From Loripinus fragilis (Eukaryota > Mollusca > Bivalvia > Lucinida > Lucinidae): a stretch of 64,000 nt of DNA. The stretch is taken from the NCBI GenBank assembly GCA_964019695.1, contig OZ026524.1, positions 62,627,066 to 62,691,065 of the forward strand, written 5' to 3'. The first letter of the stretch is position 1; every line of letters begins with the position of its first letter. The notes under the pieces were generated by a model. It saw nothing but the letters and a program-made list of their open reading frames with translations. It ran no database searches and was not told where the DNA came from. This document shows positions 45,141 to 56,348 of the stretch, one piece after another. Made by a program: the position numbers and the translations under genes.

Positions 45141-45342
45141 TGAGCCACAACAAGTTTTCAAATATATGGAATATTTAAAATCATTATTATATTATCATAT
45201 TTTAAAGTGTTATTCCAACAAGATTAATGAAACCAATTGCAACGGCTTACTTCCAATGTGCAAAGGATCATGTAAAAAGAGTGAACCTGATATTTTGCGA
45301 AAAATATATGTTTCTACGCAGGAAATAAGACCAGAGTATAAG
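45141..45342 (+). CDS. Candidate orphan coding exon, function unknown
   Basis: A 202-bp open segment sits between a plausible acceptor (GTCTGAGTTTGTAG, ending 45140) and a strong donor (TATAAG|GTATGT at 45343). One base plus 67 codons read EPQQVFKYMEYLKSLLYYHI at the start and CKKSEPDILRKIYVSTQEIR near the end, with four cysteines in between (KCYSNK...NCNGLLPMCKGSCKK). An internal ATG is at 45166. Residue composition looks protein-like, but no family is recognised. DNA just upstream (44850-45010) is shared with 36.9-38.0 kb, so it may belong to a mobile element instead of a host gene. No partner exon was found. Confidence 0.3.
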
Positions 45343-45367
45343 GTATGTGAATAACGTTTCTGACCTA

Positions 45368-45553
45368 GGGTAAAGTCGGGAATATTCGGACAGACAGCTA
45401 AATTCGGACAGCCATCTTGTTTGTTTCATAGTTCAATTATTGGAACAAAAAATAAATTAACTAAGCAAGCTTAGAAGCCGTCTCATCTGGATTTCCACTG
45501 TTTGAAAACGTGTGTCCGAATTTAACTGATGTCCGAATTTACCCGACTTTGGC
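45368..45553. mobile_element. MITE with TAAAGTCGGG ends
   Basis: GGTAAAGTCGGGAATATTCG and the complement of the right end, GCCAAAGTCGGGTAAATTCG, continue through CTAAATTCGGACA-type blocks. TIRs are about 42 bp in a 186-bp element. Confidence 0.85.
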
Positions 45554-46209
45554 ACAATGTTCTTTAAACGAGAATACATTTTATTATTTCCAATACCAAA
45601 CAAGAATGTATTTTTAATATTCATCATCTACTGTTTCAAAATCAATAGTTTTTTGTCTGGTCAACTCTTCAAAATTCCACTGTCATTCCATAGCAACAGT
45701 GGTTGGTTGGTTGGTTGGTTGGTTGGTTGTAGCTAAGCCCCAATTGGCTGTAGCTATCTCTCGGTATTGATTCTCGCTGTATCTTCTCTTAGTAGAATTA
45801 ACACACAAGTAATTGAGTTAAGGTGGTGCGCTTAGAGTCCTGAATGGAGTAGCCGGACATAAATGTTTTTCTCAAAGCCAGATTAGCCTCTTGAAGTTGA
45901 TTTAGTTTTCTGTAGACCAGACCCATAGAAAGGTATCAGGTTTCTTAGTTTAAAAATGAATGGTTCGATTCAGTCCTAAATAAACAATGACGTCTCACAA
46001 TGATTGACAGAATACTAGATGTGGCTCTAATTATACTATTCTACCAATTCCGTAGTTTGTTAATACTAGCTTTGGCTTTGTATCAAAATGATGAAGCAAA
46101 TCTTCTCCATTTTCACGGTAAATATGAGAATCTATCAATTTCGTATAATAGATGATCTGCTAAAATCCCAAGTCTGTACGATAAGAGTGTCATGATCGAG
46201 GATTTGAAC
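45554..46209. repeat. (GGTT)7 microsatellite at 45701-45729; otherwise nothing seen
   Basis: A pure GGTT run lies in AT-rich DNA. The remainder has no coding signal. Confidence 0.8.
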
Positions 46210-46480
46210 TTTATCAGTCACCCCTAATATTAACTGAATTGTCTCAACATAACCTAATAAACGTTACCTATCTCACGGCATGTTACCTTTATCAGGTCAT
46301 GATGACGTTGCACTTTTGAATGACGTCGCTAATGACGCTGAATCAACACAAAAATAAAAAAATACGTCATATTCGCCAGTTTGAAGAGTGTTCAATAATG
46401 GGTAAACTGATAAATAGAATACCAGGTTCGCGTCTTTTGATATCAAGGTTTCCAGGCCCGGCTTTGAGAACGCATGTTGA
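46210..46480 (+). mobile_element. Foldback family B monomer, 5' part
   Basis: Starts TTATCAGTCACCCC, contains GATAAATAGAAT at 46409-46420, then the 5' arm of the hairpin (TTCGCGTCTTTTGATATCAA, GGCTTTGAGAACGCATGTTG) and ends at the loop (AATCGCTCAGC). It is a reverse-oriented match to 33236-33597. Its 3' hairpin arm is the first unit of the satellite that follows. Confidence 0.9.
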
Positions 46481-49001
46481 ATCGCTCAGCAAGCCTCGCG
46501 ATGTCAACAAGCGTTCTCAAAGCCTTGCCTGGTAAACTTGATATCAAAAGACACTCACCTAGTATGCTCTATATCTCGGCAAGCCTGGCGATGTCAACAA
46601 GCGTTCTCAAAGCCTTGCCTGGTAAACTTGATATCAAAAGACACTCACCTAGTATTCTCTATATCTCGGCAAGCCTCGCGATGTCAACAAGCGTTCTCAA
46701 AGCCTTGCCTGGTAAACTTGATATCAAAAGACACTCACCTAGTATTCTCTATATCTCGGCAAGCCTCGCGATGTCAACAAGTGTTCTCAAAGCCTTGCCT
46801 GGTAAACTTGATATCAAAAGACACTCACCTAGTATTCGCTATATCTCGGCAAGCCTCGCGATGTCAACAAGCGTTCTCAAAGCCTTGCCTGGTAAACTTG
46901 ATATCAAAAGACACTCACCTAGTATTCTCTATATCTCGGCAAGCCTGGCGATGTCAACAAGCGTTTTCAAAGCCTTGCCTGGTAAACTTGATATCAAAAG
47001 ACACTCACCTAGTATTCTCTATATCTCTGCAAGCCTGGCGATGTCAACAAGCGTTCTCAAAGCCTTGCCTGGTAAACTTGATATCAAAAGACACTCACCT
47101 AGTATTCTCTATATCTCGGCAAGCCTGGCGATGTCAACAAGCGTTCTCAAAGCCTTGCCTGGTAAACTTGATATCAAAAGACACTCACCTAGTATTCTCT
47201 ATATCTCGGCAAGCCTCGCGATGTCAACAAGCGCTCTCAAAGCCTTGCCTGGTAAACTTGATGTCAAAAGACACTCACCTAGTATTCTCTATATCTCGGC
47301 AAGCCTCGCGATGTCAACAAGCATTCTCAAAGCCTTGCCTGGTAAACTTGATATCAAAAGACACTCACCTAGTATTCTCTATATCTCGGCAAGCCTCTCG
47401 ATGTCAACAAGCGTTCTCAAAGCCTTGCCTGGTAAACTTGATGTCAAAAGACACTCACCTAGTATTCTCTATATCTTGGCAAGCCTCGCGATGTCAACAA
47501 GCGTTCTCAAAGCCTTGCCTGGTAAACTTGATATCAAAAGACACTCACCTAGTATTCTCTATATCTCAGCAAGCCTCGCGATGTCAACAAGCGTTCTCAA
47601 AGCCTTGCCTGGTAAACTTGATGTCAAAAGACACTCACCTAGTATTCTCTATATCTCGGCAAGCCTCGCGATGTCAACAAGCGTTCTCGAAGCCTTGCCT
47701 GGTAAACTTGATATCAAAAGACACTCACCTAGTATTCTCTATATCTCGGCAAGCCTCGCGATGTCAACAAGCGTTCTCGAAGCCTTGCCTGGTAAACTTG
47801 ATATCAAAAGACACTTACCTAGTATTCTCTATATCTCGGCAAGCCTCGCGATTTCAACAAGCGTTCTCAAAGCCTTGCCTGGTAAACTTGATATCAAAAG
47901 ACACTCACCTAGTATTCGCTATATCTCGGCAAGCCTCGCGATGTCAACAAGCGTTCTCAAAGCCTTGCCTGGTAAACTTGATATCAAAAGACACTCACCT
48001 AGTATTCTCTATATCTCGGCAAGCCTGGCGATGTCAACAAGCGTTCTCAAAGCCTTGCCTGGTAAACTTGATATCAAAAGACACTCACCTAGTATTCTCT
48101 ATATCTCGGCAAGCCTGGCGATGTCAACAAGCGTTCTCAAAGCCTTGCCTGGTAAATTTGATATCAAAAGACACTCACCTAGTATTCTCTATATCTCGGC
48201 AAGCCTGGCGATGTCAACAAGCGTTCTCAAAGCCTTGCCTGGTAAACTTGATATCAAAAGACACTCACCTAGTATTCTCTATATCTCGGCAGGCCTCGCG
48301 ATGTCAACAAGCGTTCTCAAAGCCTTGCCTGGTAAACTTGATGTCAAAAGACTCTCACCTAGTATTCTCTATATCTTGGCAAGCCTCGCGATGTCAACAA
48401 GCGTTCTCAAAGCCTTGCCTGGTAAACTTGATATCAAAAGACACTCACCTAGTATTCTCTATATCTCGGCAAGCCTCGCGATGTCAACAAGCGTTCTCAA
48501 AGCCTTGCCTGGTAAACTTGATGTCAAAAGACACTCACCTAGTATTCTCTATATCTCGGCAAGCCTCGCGATGTCAACAAGCGTTCTCAAAGCCTTGCCT
48601 GGTAAACTTGATATCAAAAGACACTCACCTAGTATTCTCTATATCTCAGCAAGCCTCGCGATGTCAACAAGCGTTCTCAAAGCCTTGCCTGGTAAACTTG
48701 ATGTCAAAAGACACTCACCTAGTATTCTCTATATCTCGGCAAGCCTCGCGATGTCAACAAGCGTTCTCGAAGCCTTGCCTGGTAAACTTGATATCAAAAG
48801 ACACTCACCTAGTATTCTCTATATCTCGGCAAGCCTCGCGATGTCAACAAGCGTTTTCGAAGCCTTGCCTGGTAAACTTGATATCAAAAGACACTTACCT
48901 AGTATTCTCTATATCTCGGCAAGCCTCGCGATGTCAACAAGCGTTCTCAAAGCCTTGCCTGGTAAACTTGATATCAAAAGACACTCACCTAGTATTCTCT
49001 A
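46481..49001 (+). repeat. 90-bp satellite, 28 tandem units
   Basis: Twenty-eight head-to-tail units of exactly 90 bp. Each runs from CTCGGCAAGCCTCGCGATGT through GTTCTCAAAGCCTTGCC and AACTTGATATCAAAAGACAC to CACCTAGTATTCTCTATAT. One unit equals the 3' half (loop to terminus) of the family B hairpin. Variants recur with a 1080-bp spacing (ATTCGCTAT at 46834 and 47914; ACACTTACCT at 47811 and 48891), so blocks of about 12 units were duplicated. Because 90 is divisible by three and units lack stops in two frames, 920- and 822-codon open frames appear. They are artefacts. No indels are seen between units. Confidence 0.97.
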
Positions 49002-49052
49002 TCTAACATTCCAAAGGTTGTCATTCCAGTTTACAACTTTGAGCCGAGTTCT

Positions 49053-49399
49053 AAATAGAGGATCTTACATGAGTGCTCATGTTTTATTGAATTTATTAAA
49101 CGAGTTGAGGAAAAGAGATAAAATGCGAGGCTTGCCGAGCATTTTATCTCTTTTTCGCAACGAGTTTAATAAATTCAATAATACAAGAGCACGAATGTTA
49201 GATTCTATTTATCATATGACATTAAAATTACTTTGAAATCTCATTTCTGACGCAAAAACGTTATATTATATTTTTGTAATTATTTCACAACGTTGTTATG
49301 GACGTCATAACGTTTCCCGTAAATCTATAAAACACTAGTGGTTTATCGATTTTATTGCATGGTGTTTATTTCACTCCCAGACGCGACGCCATATGATAA
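49053..49399 (-). mobile_element. Family A monomer (solo arm) closing the satellite
   Basis: On the minus strand it starts at 49399 (TTATCATATGGCGTCGCG) and ends near 49053 (GATCCTCTATTTAG), with the loop GCGAGGCTTGCCGAGC on the plus strand at 49124-49139. It lies 51 bp after the last satellite unit and is inverted relative to the B monomer on the other side. Confidence 0.92.
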
Positions 49400-50264
49400 G
49401 CACTTTTAAAATTAGCATGCTCCCTACGAATCATGCAGGTCCAGTAGAAAAGCGGATAAGTGACTTTTTCAATAAGCCCCAAAAAATTGGCGCAATAGAT
49501 TCCTTATAACATAAAAGTCACATAGCCAAAGGGAAACTGTTATTGTCATGCCGTTACCATGGCAACGGCCAGATAGAGATTTCGCCTCTGTAAGCACGTT
49601 TTCCGGTTCTGGAAAAATGAAAAGTTACACTTTTTGAAGACAATACAGCCTATCTATCTTCCATAGTCTAATGGCTTAAGCTGTATGAAAATAACCAATA
49701 AGGTATTAACTTTCAATATTACAAATGGAAAAGAAGAAAAATAACTTGCAGAAGATGTTTCTATGGCAACGAAAAGGGGCAACCTCTATCATATTTTTGG
49801 TAGCTTAAATTGACAAATTTCTATCCAGATTATCTTTTTACAGCAAAGGTATAATTGAAGGTGTCAGCATAGGGAATACACACTAATGCTTCGTGTCTTA
49901 AATTAAAAATAAAAAAAGGTCAAAACGTTTCTTTATCTGGTATCCATGGCAACCAAAGTAGCAACGCAATAGCAAAATTGGAACAACAAGCCTTAATTTA
50001 TGGAATAAAATTTCCAACAAACACAAATGTGCAGACATTGGTTAATACAGCATAAAAAGCATCGATACATATTTGAAAAGTTGCACACACGCTAGTTTGG
50101 TTTTGAGCCTCATTTGGGTTTCCATGGCAACATGAATGTTGCTACTGGCCTAGAATTGCACTTTTTGTTCATTTTTAAGTGATAGTTGTTGAGACAAGAT
50201 ATAGTAAAAGTAATGCATTTGATTTTAGGAATATCCACTGATGCAATGAGTCATTAATGAAACT
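49400..50264. repeat. AT-rich region with repeated CCATGGCAAC dyads
   Basis: GTTACCATGGCAAC at 49553-49566 is a perfect GTNRCC-N2-RGYAAC dyad. Related words are at about 49761, 49944 and 50123. Spacing is about 180-200 bp, suggesting a decayed tandem repeat continuous with the arrays to the right. Confidence 0.6.
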
Positions 50265-51990
50265 AGAGGACCTGAAGGTCCTGAAGCGCTCACTTGATCT
50301 CCTTAATAATGTTAAAATAGGTCAAGGTCTACTTAGGCTTATTATTGAAACATATTTTGTTTTACCATATATGGGGGTTGCAGTCATTTTGGTCAAATGA
50401 CCTAAAACAATCAAAAGAATATTCCATATGAAATTTGAGTTTAAACAGCCAAGCGATTTCTGAGAAAAAGATATTTAGATACTTATGTGGCAGTCCAAAT
50501 GAGTGGCCTTGGATGAAAGGTAACATATCAGCTTGACATTTGGTACTTATAAAAAACCATTGTCTCATTATGTTAAATATTTCTCTCAAGCATTATCATT
50601 TCAGCATAAAAAGTTTAGGAATAATGAACGTTTCAAGATTTTTCCCGTGTAAATGCATAAGGAATCAAATTTGACTGGCCGTAAAGTAGGTCAAGGTCAA
50701 CCCAGGATAATCATTTGTGCAAACTTGGTAGGGCCCACGTCCCCAATGCTTAATACCAAGTCCCAAGGTCATCAGCCTTCAGGTTCTAGAGGAAAAGATT
50801 TTTAAAGGGTCTTACCATATATGGGTGTGGTGGCCATCTTCCTCATGTGACCAAAACAGTTTGCATAAATATTGGCTAACCTATCAAACGGAGTCTCCAT
50901 ATGAAATTTCAGTTCAATTGGCCAAGTGGTTTCTGAGAAACTATGTTTTAATATATTGACGGGACTCAAATATGAGCGACCTTGGCTGAAATGTCAAAGG
51001 GGTAAGTCTTGACCTTTGGAACTTATTTATAGCCACTGTCTCATTAGGTTTTTAACATATCAATTAAGAATAATGACTTAGCCTTCAACAGTATATCAAC
51101 TTTTCAAAAAAAAACTATTTAATTGCATTAGGATGCAGATTTGACCTTGACATTAAGTAGGTCAAGGTCAACCTAGGATCATAATTTGAACAAACTTAGT
51201 AGGCCCTACATCCACAATGCTACATACCAAGTCCCAGGGGCATTGGCCTTCTGGTTCTGGAGAAGAAGATTTTTAAAGGGTTTTTACCATATATGGGCGT
51301 GGCGGCCATCTTGGTTATGTGACCACTCCTGTTTGAACAAACTTCCCTTTTTGTATCCTAAGAAGTTTCCATATGGAATTTGAGTTCAATTGACTTTGTG
51401 GTTTCTGAGAAAAATATGTTTTAATATATTGATGGGACTCCAATATGAACGACCTTGGCTGAAAGGTCAAAGGTCAACCTTGACCTTGGAACTTTCCTAT
51501 AGCCATTGTCTAATTTTGTTAAACATATTGAGTGAGAATAATGACATTGGCTTCGACAGTTTTCAAAAAATAAAGTTTTCAAAAAAAATTCCATTTAAAT
51601 GCATTAGGATGCAAATTTGACCTTGACGTTTAGTAGGTCAAGGTCAACCTAGGATCATCATTTGAACAAACTTGGTAGGCCCTACATCCCCAATGCTACA
51701 TACCAAGTCCCAAGGCCATCAGTTTTCTGGTTCTGGAGAAGAAGATTTTTAAAGGTTTTTTTTTACCACACATTAATGTGGCGGCCATCTTGGTCATGTG
51801 ACCAGGACCATTTGAGCAACATTTCGTTTTCCCATCCTAAGGAGTCTCCATATGAAATATGAGTTCAATTGGCCCAGTAGTTTCAGAGGAGAATATGTTT
51901 GAAAATGTTGAGGGACGAGGGACGGACGGACGTCGTACGACGAACAACGGACGCCGGAGTCATCGGTATACTTCGGCTCAGGTGAGCCTA
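50265..51990 (+). repeat. Repeat element with ~4 internal units of ~470 bp
   Basis: Starts near GAGGACCTGAAGGTCCTGAA and ends CTTCGGCTCAGGTGAGCC. Internal anchors AGTAGGTCAAGGTCAACC recur at about 50690, 51158 and 51631, with an earlier diverged one near 50320. Other anchors in each unit are CATACCAAGTCCC, GGTTCT-GAGAAGAAGATTTTT, GCGGCCATCTTGGT, CATATGAAATTTGAGTTCAA and GACCTTGGCTGAAAGG. The end is a GACGGACGGACG-type stretch. I recognise such GGTCAAGGTCAACCT repeats as common in mollusc genomes. Confidence 0.85.
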
Positions 51991-53760
51991 AAAATTAAAA
52001 TGCTCAAAATATTTTATTTTCCTTGTAACCATGGCAACCAAAGTGGTCGGGGTAAACAGGTATGAATAAAGCCTACTTTTATGCATTTTGGACTACTACA
52101 GCCATTTCCCCAGCCAATATAGAGAAATATACAGTTAATGATAAGTTCTAAATTGTATTCAGCTTTCATAAAACGCAAAAGCATGCGTATAGTTCTACCA
52201 CATTCTGGTCGTAACCATGGAAACAATCAGAGTACTGTCGCAAAAAGGAGATTAAATTAATTGCATCTTAAAGTGGTTAAAATTTCCAGATTGATATAAT
52301 GCAATGTTCAGTATATCTAAAAGATAGTTTTTTGAAACAAATTAACATTATCAATATGATTTAAGCAAAAATTAATAAATTTAGTTTTATTAAGTAACAT
52401 TTATAGACATTTAAAGTAGGTGGGGTAACCAGATATATAACCAAGAATATTTTAGTGATTTAAGCAAGTATTTCCAATAGTGGTGGGGATGATGACATAC
52501 TGTCAATACTAAATAGGGGCCTTCAGGTTTTATAAACTGTAAAAACATGTCTGTGGTTTACCTCCGTCTTACCGTTACCATGGAAACAAGCACAGACCTG
52601 TTATAAAATGGATATTGAATAAATTGAGTCTTTAAGCAGTTAAAAAAATTATGGATGGTTAAAATGCAAGTTTCAATGTGGATAAAAAATAGTTGAGTTG
52701 AAACACATCAACGTTATCAATATGATTTAAGCAAAATTAATAAGTTATGTTTTTATTTGGTAACAATTATAGACGTATAAAGTGAGTGGGGTAACCAGAT
52801 AGATAACAAATAAACGTTTAGTTATTTTAAGCTGCCATTCCCAATAGTGGTGGCGATGATGACATATTTGCATACAGTTAATACTTGATCGCGATTTCCT
52901 GTTTCATAAACTGTTAAACGTGCGTGGGTTTTACCTCCTTCTTGTCGTAACTATGGAAACATTCAGAGTACTGTCACGTAATGGAAAAAAAATATTGTGT
53001 CTCAAAGTGGTTTAAATGTTCGTGCTAGTTAGAATAAGATTTCAATGTACTTCAAGGATAGTTGATTTGAGACATATTGAACCATAATAAGTTAAATATT
53101 CATTTTATAACAATTTTAGATCTTTAAAGTGGGTGGGGTTACCACATATATAACAAAAAACTTATTTTAGTAACTTTAAGCAAGTATCCCAAATAGTGGT
53201 GACAATGTTGACATATTGACATATTCGCAGAATACCAATACTTAATGGGAGCCTTCCAATTATATAAACTGTAAAAATGTGCGTGGGTGTTTACTTAGTT
53301 CTGGCTGTAACCAAGGTAACAAGCATATGCCTGTCGTAAAGTGGAAATGGAAATTGATTGTTTGTTGAAATTGTTCCAGCTAATAAGAATAAGTTTTCAA
53401 TGAGCTAAAAGGAGAAGTGAGTTGAGTCACATCAACATAATCCAAATGATGAAAAACTCAATAAGCTTAGTATTCTGTATCAATAACAGACCTTTAAAGT
53501 CGGTGGGGCAATCAGATATTATATATCAAAACCTTATTTTAATAATTTTAGCAAGTATCCCAAATAGTGGCAGCAAAGTTGACATATTTGAATACTGCCA
53601 ACTCGTGACAATACGTAATGCCTTTGAGCTTCATAAACGGTACAAACATGAATCAGGTTTTACCTGCTTCTGGTTGTAACCATGGAAACAATCTCGGGTC
53701 TTTTAAAGAATGGAAATGAAATTAATTGCAGTTCATAGTGGTTAGAATTGGTAAGTTTCT
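51991..53760 (+). repeat. Tandem repeat of ~367 bp, about 4.5 units
   Basis: Anchors GTAACCATGGAAACA (52211, 52574, about 52947, 53307, 53676) and GTGGGGTAACCAGATAT (about 52420, 52785, 53132, 53500) recur with 360-373 bp spacing. The AGTGGTGGNGATGATGACAT block also recurs. Units are diverged (roughly 70-80 percent by eye). Exact RFX-type dyads occur at 52025-52038 and 53307-53320. Confidence 0.85.
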
Positions 53761-55950
53761 ATATTACAGAATTTAATGCGCCAAAAGATAGTAGTTGAGT
53801 ACAAAATTTAGTACAGTTCTTGGATAAATCAATTCAAAAGGATTTTATAACATTGAAGCCAAAACAAGTTTTTGTTTTTCTGTATGGTACAGTTATTGTT
53901 TCCATGGTTACAACCAAAAGAGAGGTAGACCAAAAGCATTTTTTTACTTTTTGAAAGCTGAATACCATTTAGAACTTATAAATAACTGTATGCGCCTCTT
54001 AGTAGGCGGGGAACATGACTGTAGCAGTTGAAAAATGCCCATAAAGGGTTTTCCATACTAGGTTACCCTACCCACCTTTGGTAGTCTGGTATGACATGTA
54101 CCAAAATCATATTTTGTATATTTAGTTTTTAATCTACTTCCTTTTAGCTATAATGCTTCAGCGTATGAAGATCAGATTCAAAATTGGTGTGTTATTGGAT
54201 ATGTGAAGGTGCAAAACTGTCTTTTTACAGATTTTAGGCCAAATTCTTCTTTGTTGGTTACCATGGCAATGAAAACTAAACCGAGAGAAAAGGAACATAG
54301 ATAAATTGTTTTGGGGTGATTGTGGATGCATCCTGAAAATTTAAGCAAAATTGTGTTTGTTAATCTACAATTTTTACGATTTTTTAAAATATTTCTTTGC
54401 TTAAGGGGAAAACAACAACACTGATGGTTCAGTTGTCATGGTAACCTATATTTGAATAATTGCATTATTTTCAATTTTTGGTTTTTGTAACTAAACAGAT
54501 GTGGACTTGTCAGAATGTGTTTACATTATGCATATTTTTGTTTGCAGAAACAAGATAATTGGTCTTGAAATTGCAGTATTTTTGTAAAATCTCTGATGGT
54601 CAGGTAGTTCTATTGCCATGGAAACAAAATTATAAACATTTTGAGTTTTTTTATTGGTGAAATTTGTAAATCAGACAGGGGTTATTTAGGCACTATATAT
54701 ATTGTTCATATACACCTTTGCTGTAAAGAGATATTTAGATTTGAAAATGGACAATTTTTTTAATTTTCTGAAAATTGGTTTCCTTGACGACAAATCTGTT
54801 GCTAGGCAATACAATACAGATGGCATATTTCATTTTTACTAAACTTTTGAATACAACTTATGTGGTCCTCTAAACAGAACTAGTAGTAAATGTTATAAAA
54901 ATCATATCACAAAATCCAATATGAAAATTGTCAATTTCACATTTCTCCTTGGGAAATTTTCTCATTTTTGAAATTTTTCTTTACCATAGAGTAAAACATT
55001 TTTCCTGTTGCCATGGTAGCTCTAATCTGGAGTTTTTAAAGCTATTATTTTTTGTATTTGTATAACAGATGTCCACTTTATCAAATATGATGAAAATTAT
55101 TCATATGATGTCATGCTGAAAGAAGATGATTTGCGTTGAATATGCCCATTTCGTAGAATATGCCATTTTTGTAAAATCGCTGATGGTATGATGTTTTGGT
55201 TGCCACGGTGACATAATCAGGATAATTCATTTTTAGTATTGATTTTAGTGTTGATAATCAGGTGCTGGTTACATAATATGTGCATAAATAAGCAATTTGA
55301 TCCTGTGTTTAAGGGAGATATTTTGCTGTGAATATGCTCTTTTTTGTGAAATCTCTGAGTATCTGATGGTTTGGTTGCCATGGTAACCAATATTTAAATA
55401 ATTGCATTATTTTCAATTTTTAATTTTTGTTAAAAAGACGTGGACTTGCCAGAATATGTATACATTATGCATATTTCTGTTTGCAGAAGCAAGATAATTT
55501 ATTTTGAAATTGCAGTATTTTGTAAAATCTCTGACGGCTATGTAGTTCCGTTTCCATGGAAACAAAAATTATTAACATTTTGAGTTTTTTTTTATTCGTG
55601 GTATTTGTAAATCAGACATTGGTTACTTACGCACTATATATATCGTTCATATACACCTTTGCTGTAAAAAGAGATATTTAGATTTGAAAAAGGTCATTTT
55701 TAGTGTTCTGAAAATGGGTTTCCATGGTGACACATAAGCAACACAATACAGATGGCATATTTCATTTTTCACTAAAATTTTGAATACAACTAATGTGGTC
55801 CTCTAAACAGAGCTAGCAGTAAATGTAATCAAAATAAATTTCATATAACAAAAGCCAGTCTGAAAAGTATCAATTTCACATTTTTACTTGGGCAACTCTC
55901 GGCCAATCTCCAAGGAATCTTAATATCCGATTTCCATGGCAACAACTGTC
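53761..55950 (+). repeat. Direct duplication with ~945-bp period (54410-54960 / 55360-55915)
   Basis: Matching blocks: TTGCATTATTTTCAATTTTT, GTGGACTTG, TACATTATGCATATTT, AACATTTTGAGTTTTTTT, TTCATATACACCTTTGCTGT, CAATACAGATGGCATATTTC and TGTGGTCCTCTAAACAGA, all in the same order. CCATGG dyads recur every 150-200 bp, with an exact GTTGCCATGGTAAC at 55374-55387. No coding signal. Confidence 0.85.
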
Positions 55951-56120
55951 AGAAAAAGGGAATGCTTTGTTTTGGGAAAGTTTTTCAACAAGTCTGATAA
56001 AATGGAGATAAAGTAAAATTATTGATTTCTGTGACTAGTCACTTATCACCATCTGCATGATTCTTAGGGAGAATGCTAATTAACCGCTACCCAATGAAGG
56101 ATCAAGTAACAAGGCTTTAT

Positions 56121-56321
56121 GGGATCGCAGTTGCTCAGTGGTAGAGTGCTTGACTCGAGACCGAGGGGCCGCGGGTTCGAGCCTCACCGGCGTCACTGCG
56201 TTGTAGTCTTTGAGCAAGACATATTTATCCTAGCTTAGTACTGGTTCAATTAAGGAAGGCCCGTCCCTGTTTAATCTGAAAGATTGTTGATGGGACGTAA
56301 ATAATCAAATCAAACAAACAA
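56121..56321 (+). mobile_element. tRNA-derived SINE, full length
   Basis: GGGATCGCAGTTGCTCAGTG (A-box), GCGGGTTCGAGCC (B-box), then TTTGAGCAAGACATATTTAT, CCCGTCCCTGTTTAATCTG and a CAAATCAAACAAACAAA tail. Same family as 18963-19162. The 5' flank GGCTTTAT is not repeated at the 3' end, so no clear target duplication. Confidence 0.88.
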
Positions 56322-56348
56322 AAAGTGACAGGGCTTACTACCTTGGGC

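Noticed and set aside
46481..49001. CRISPR-like regular array
   Set aside because: Units are contiguous and identical throughout, with no variable spacers, and the genome is eukaryotic.
46474..49236. 920-codon and 822-codon open frames with a 30-residue repeat
   Set aside because: They follow from a stop-free 90-bp satellite whose length is divisible by three. Two frames are open at once, and the repeat derives from a non-coding transposon hairpin.
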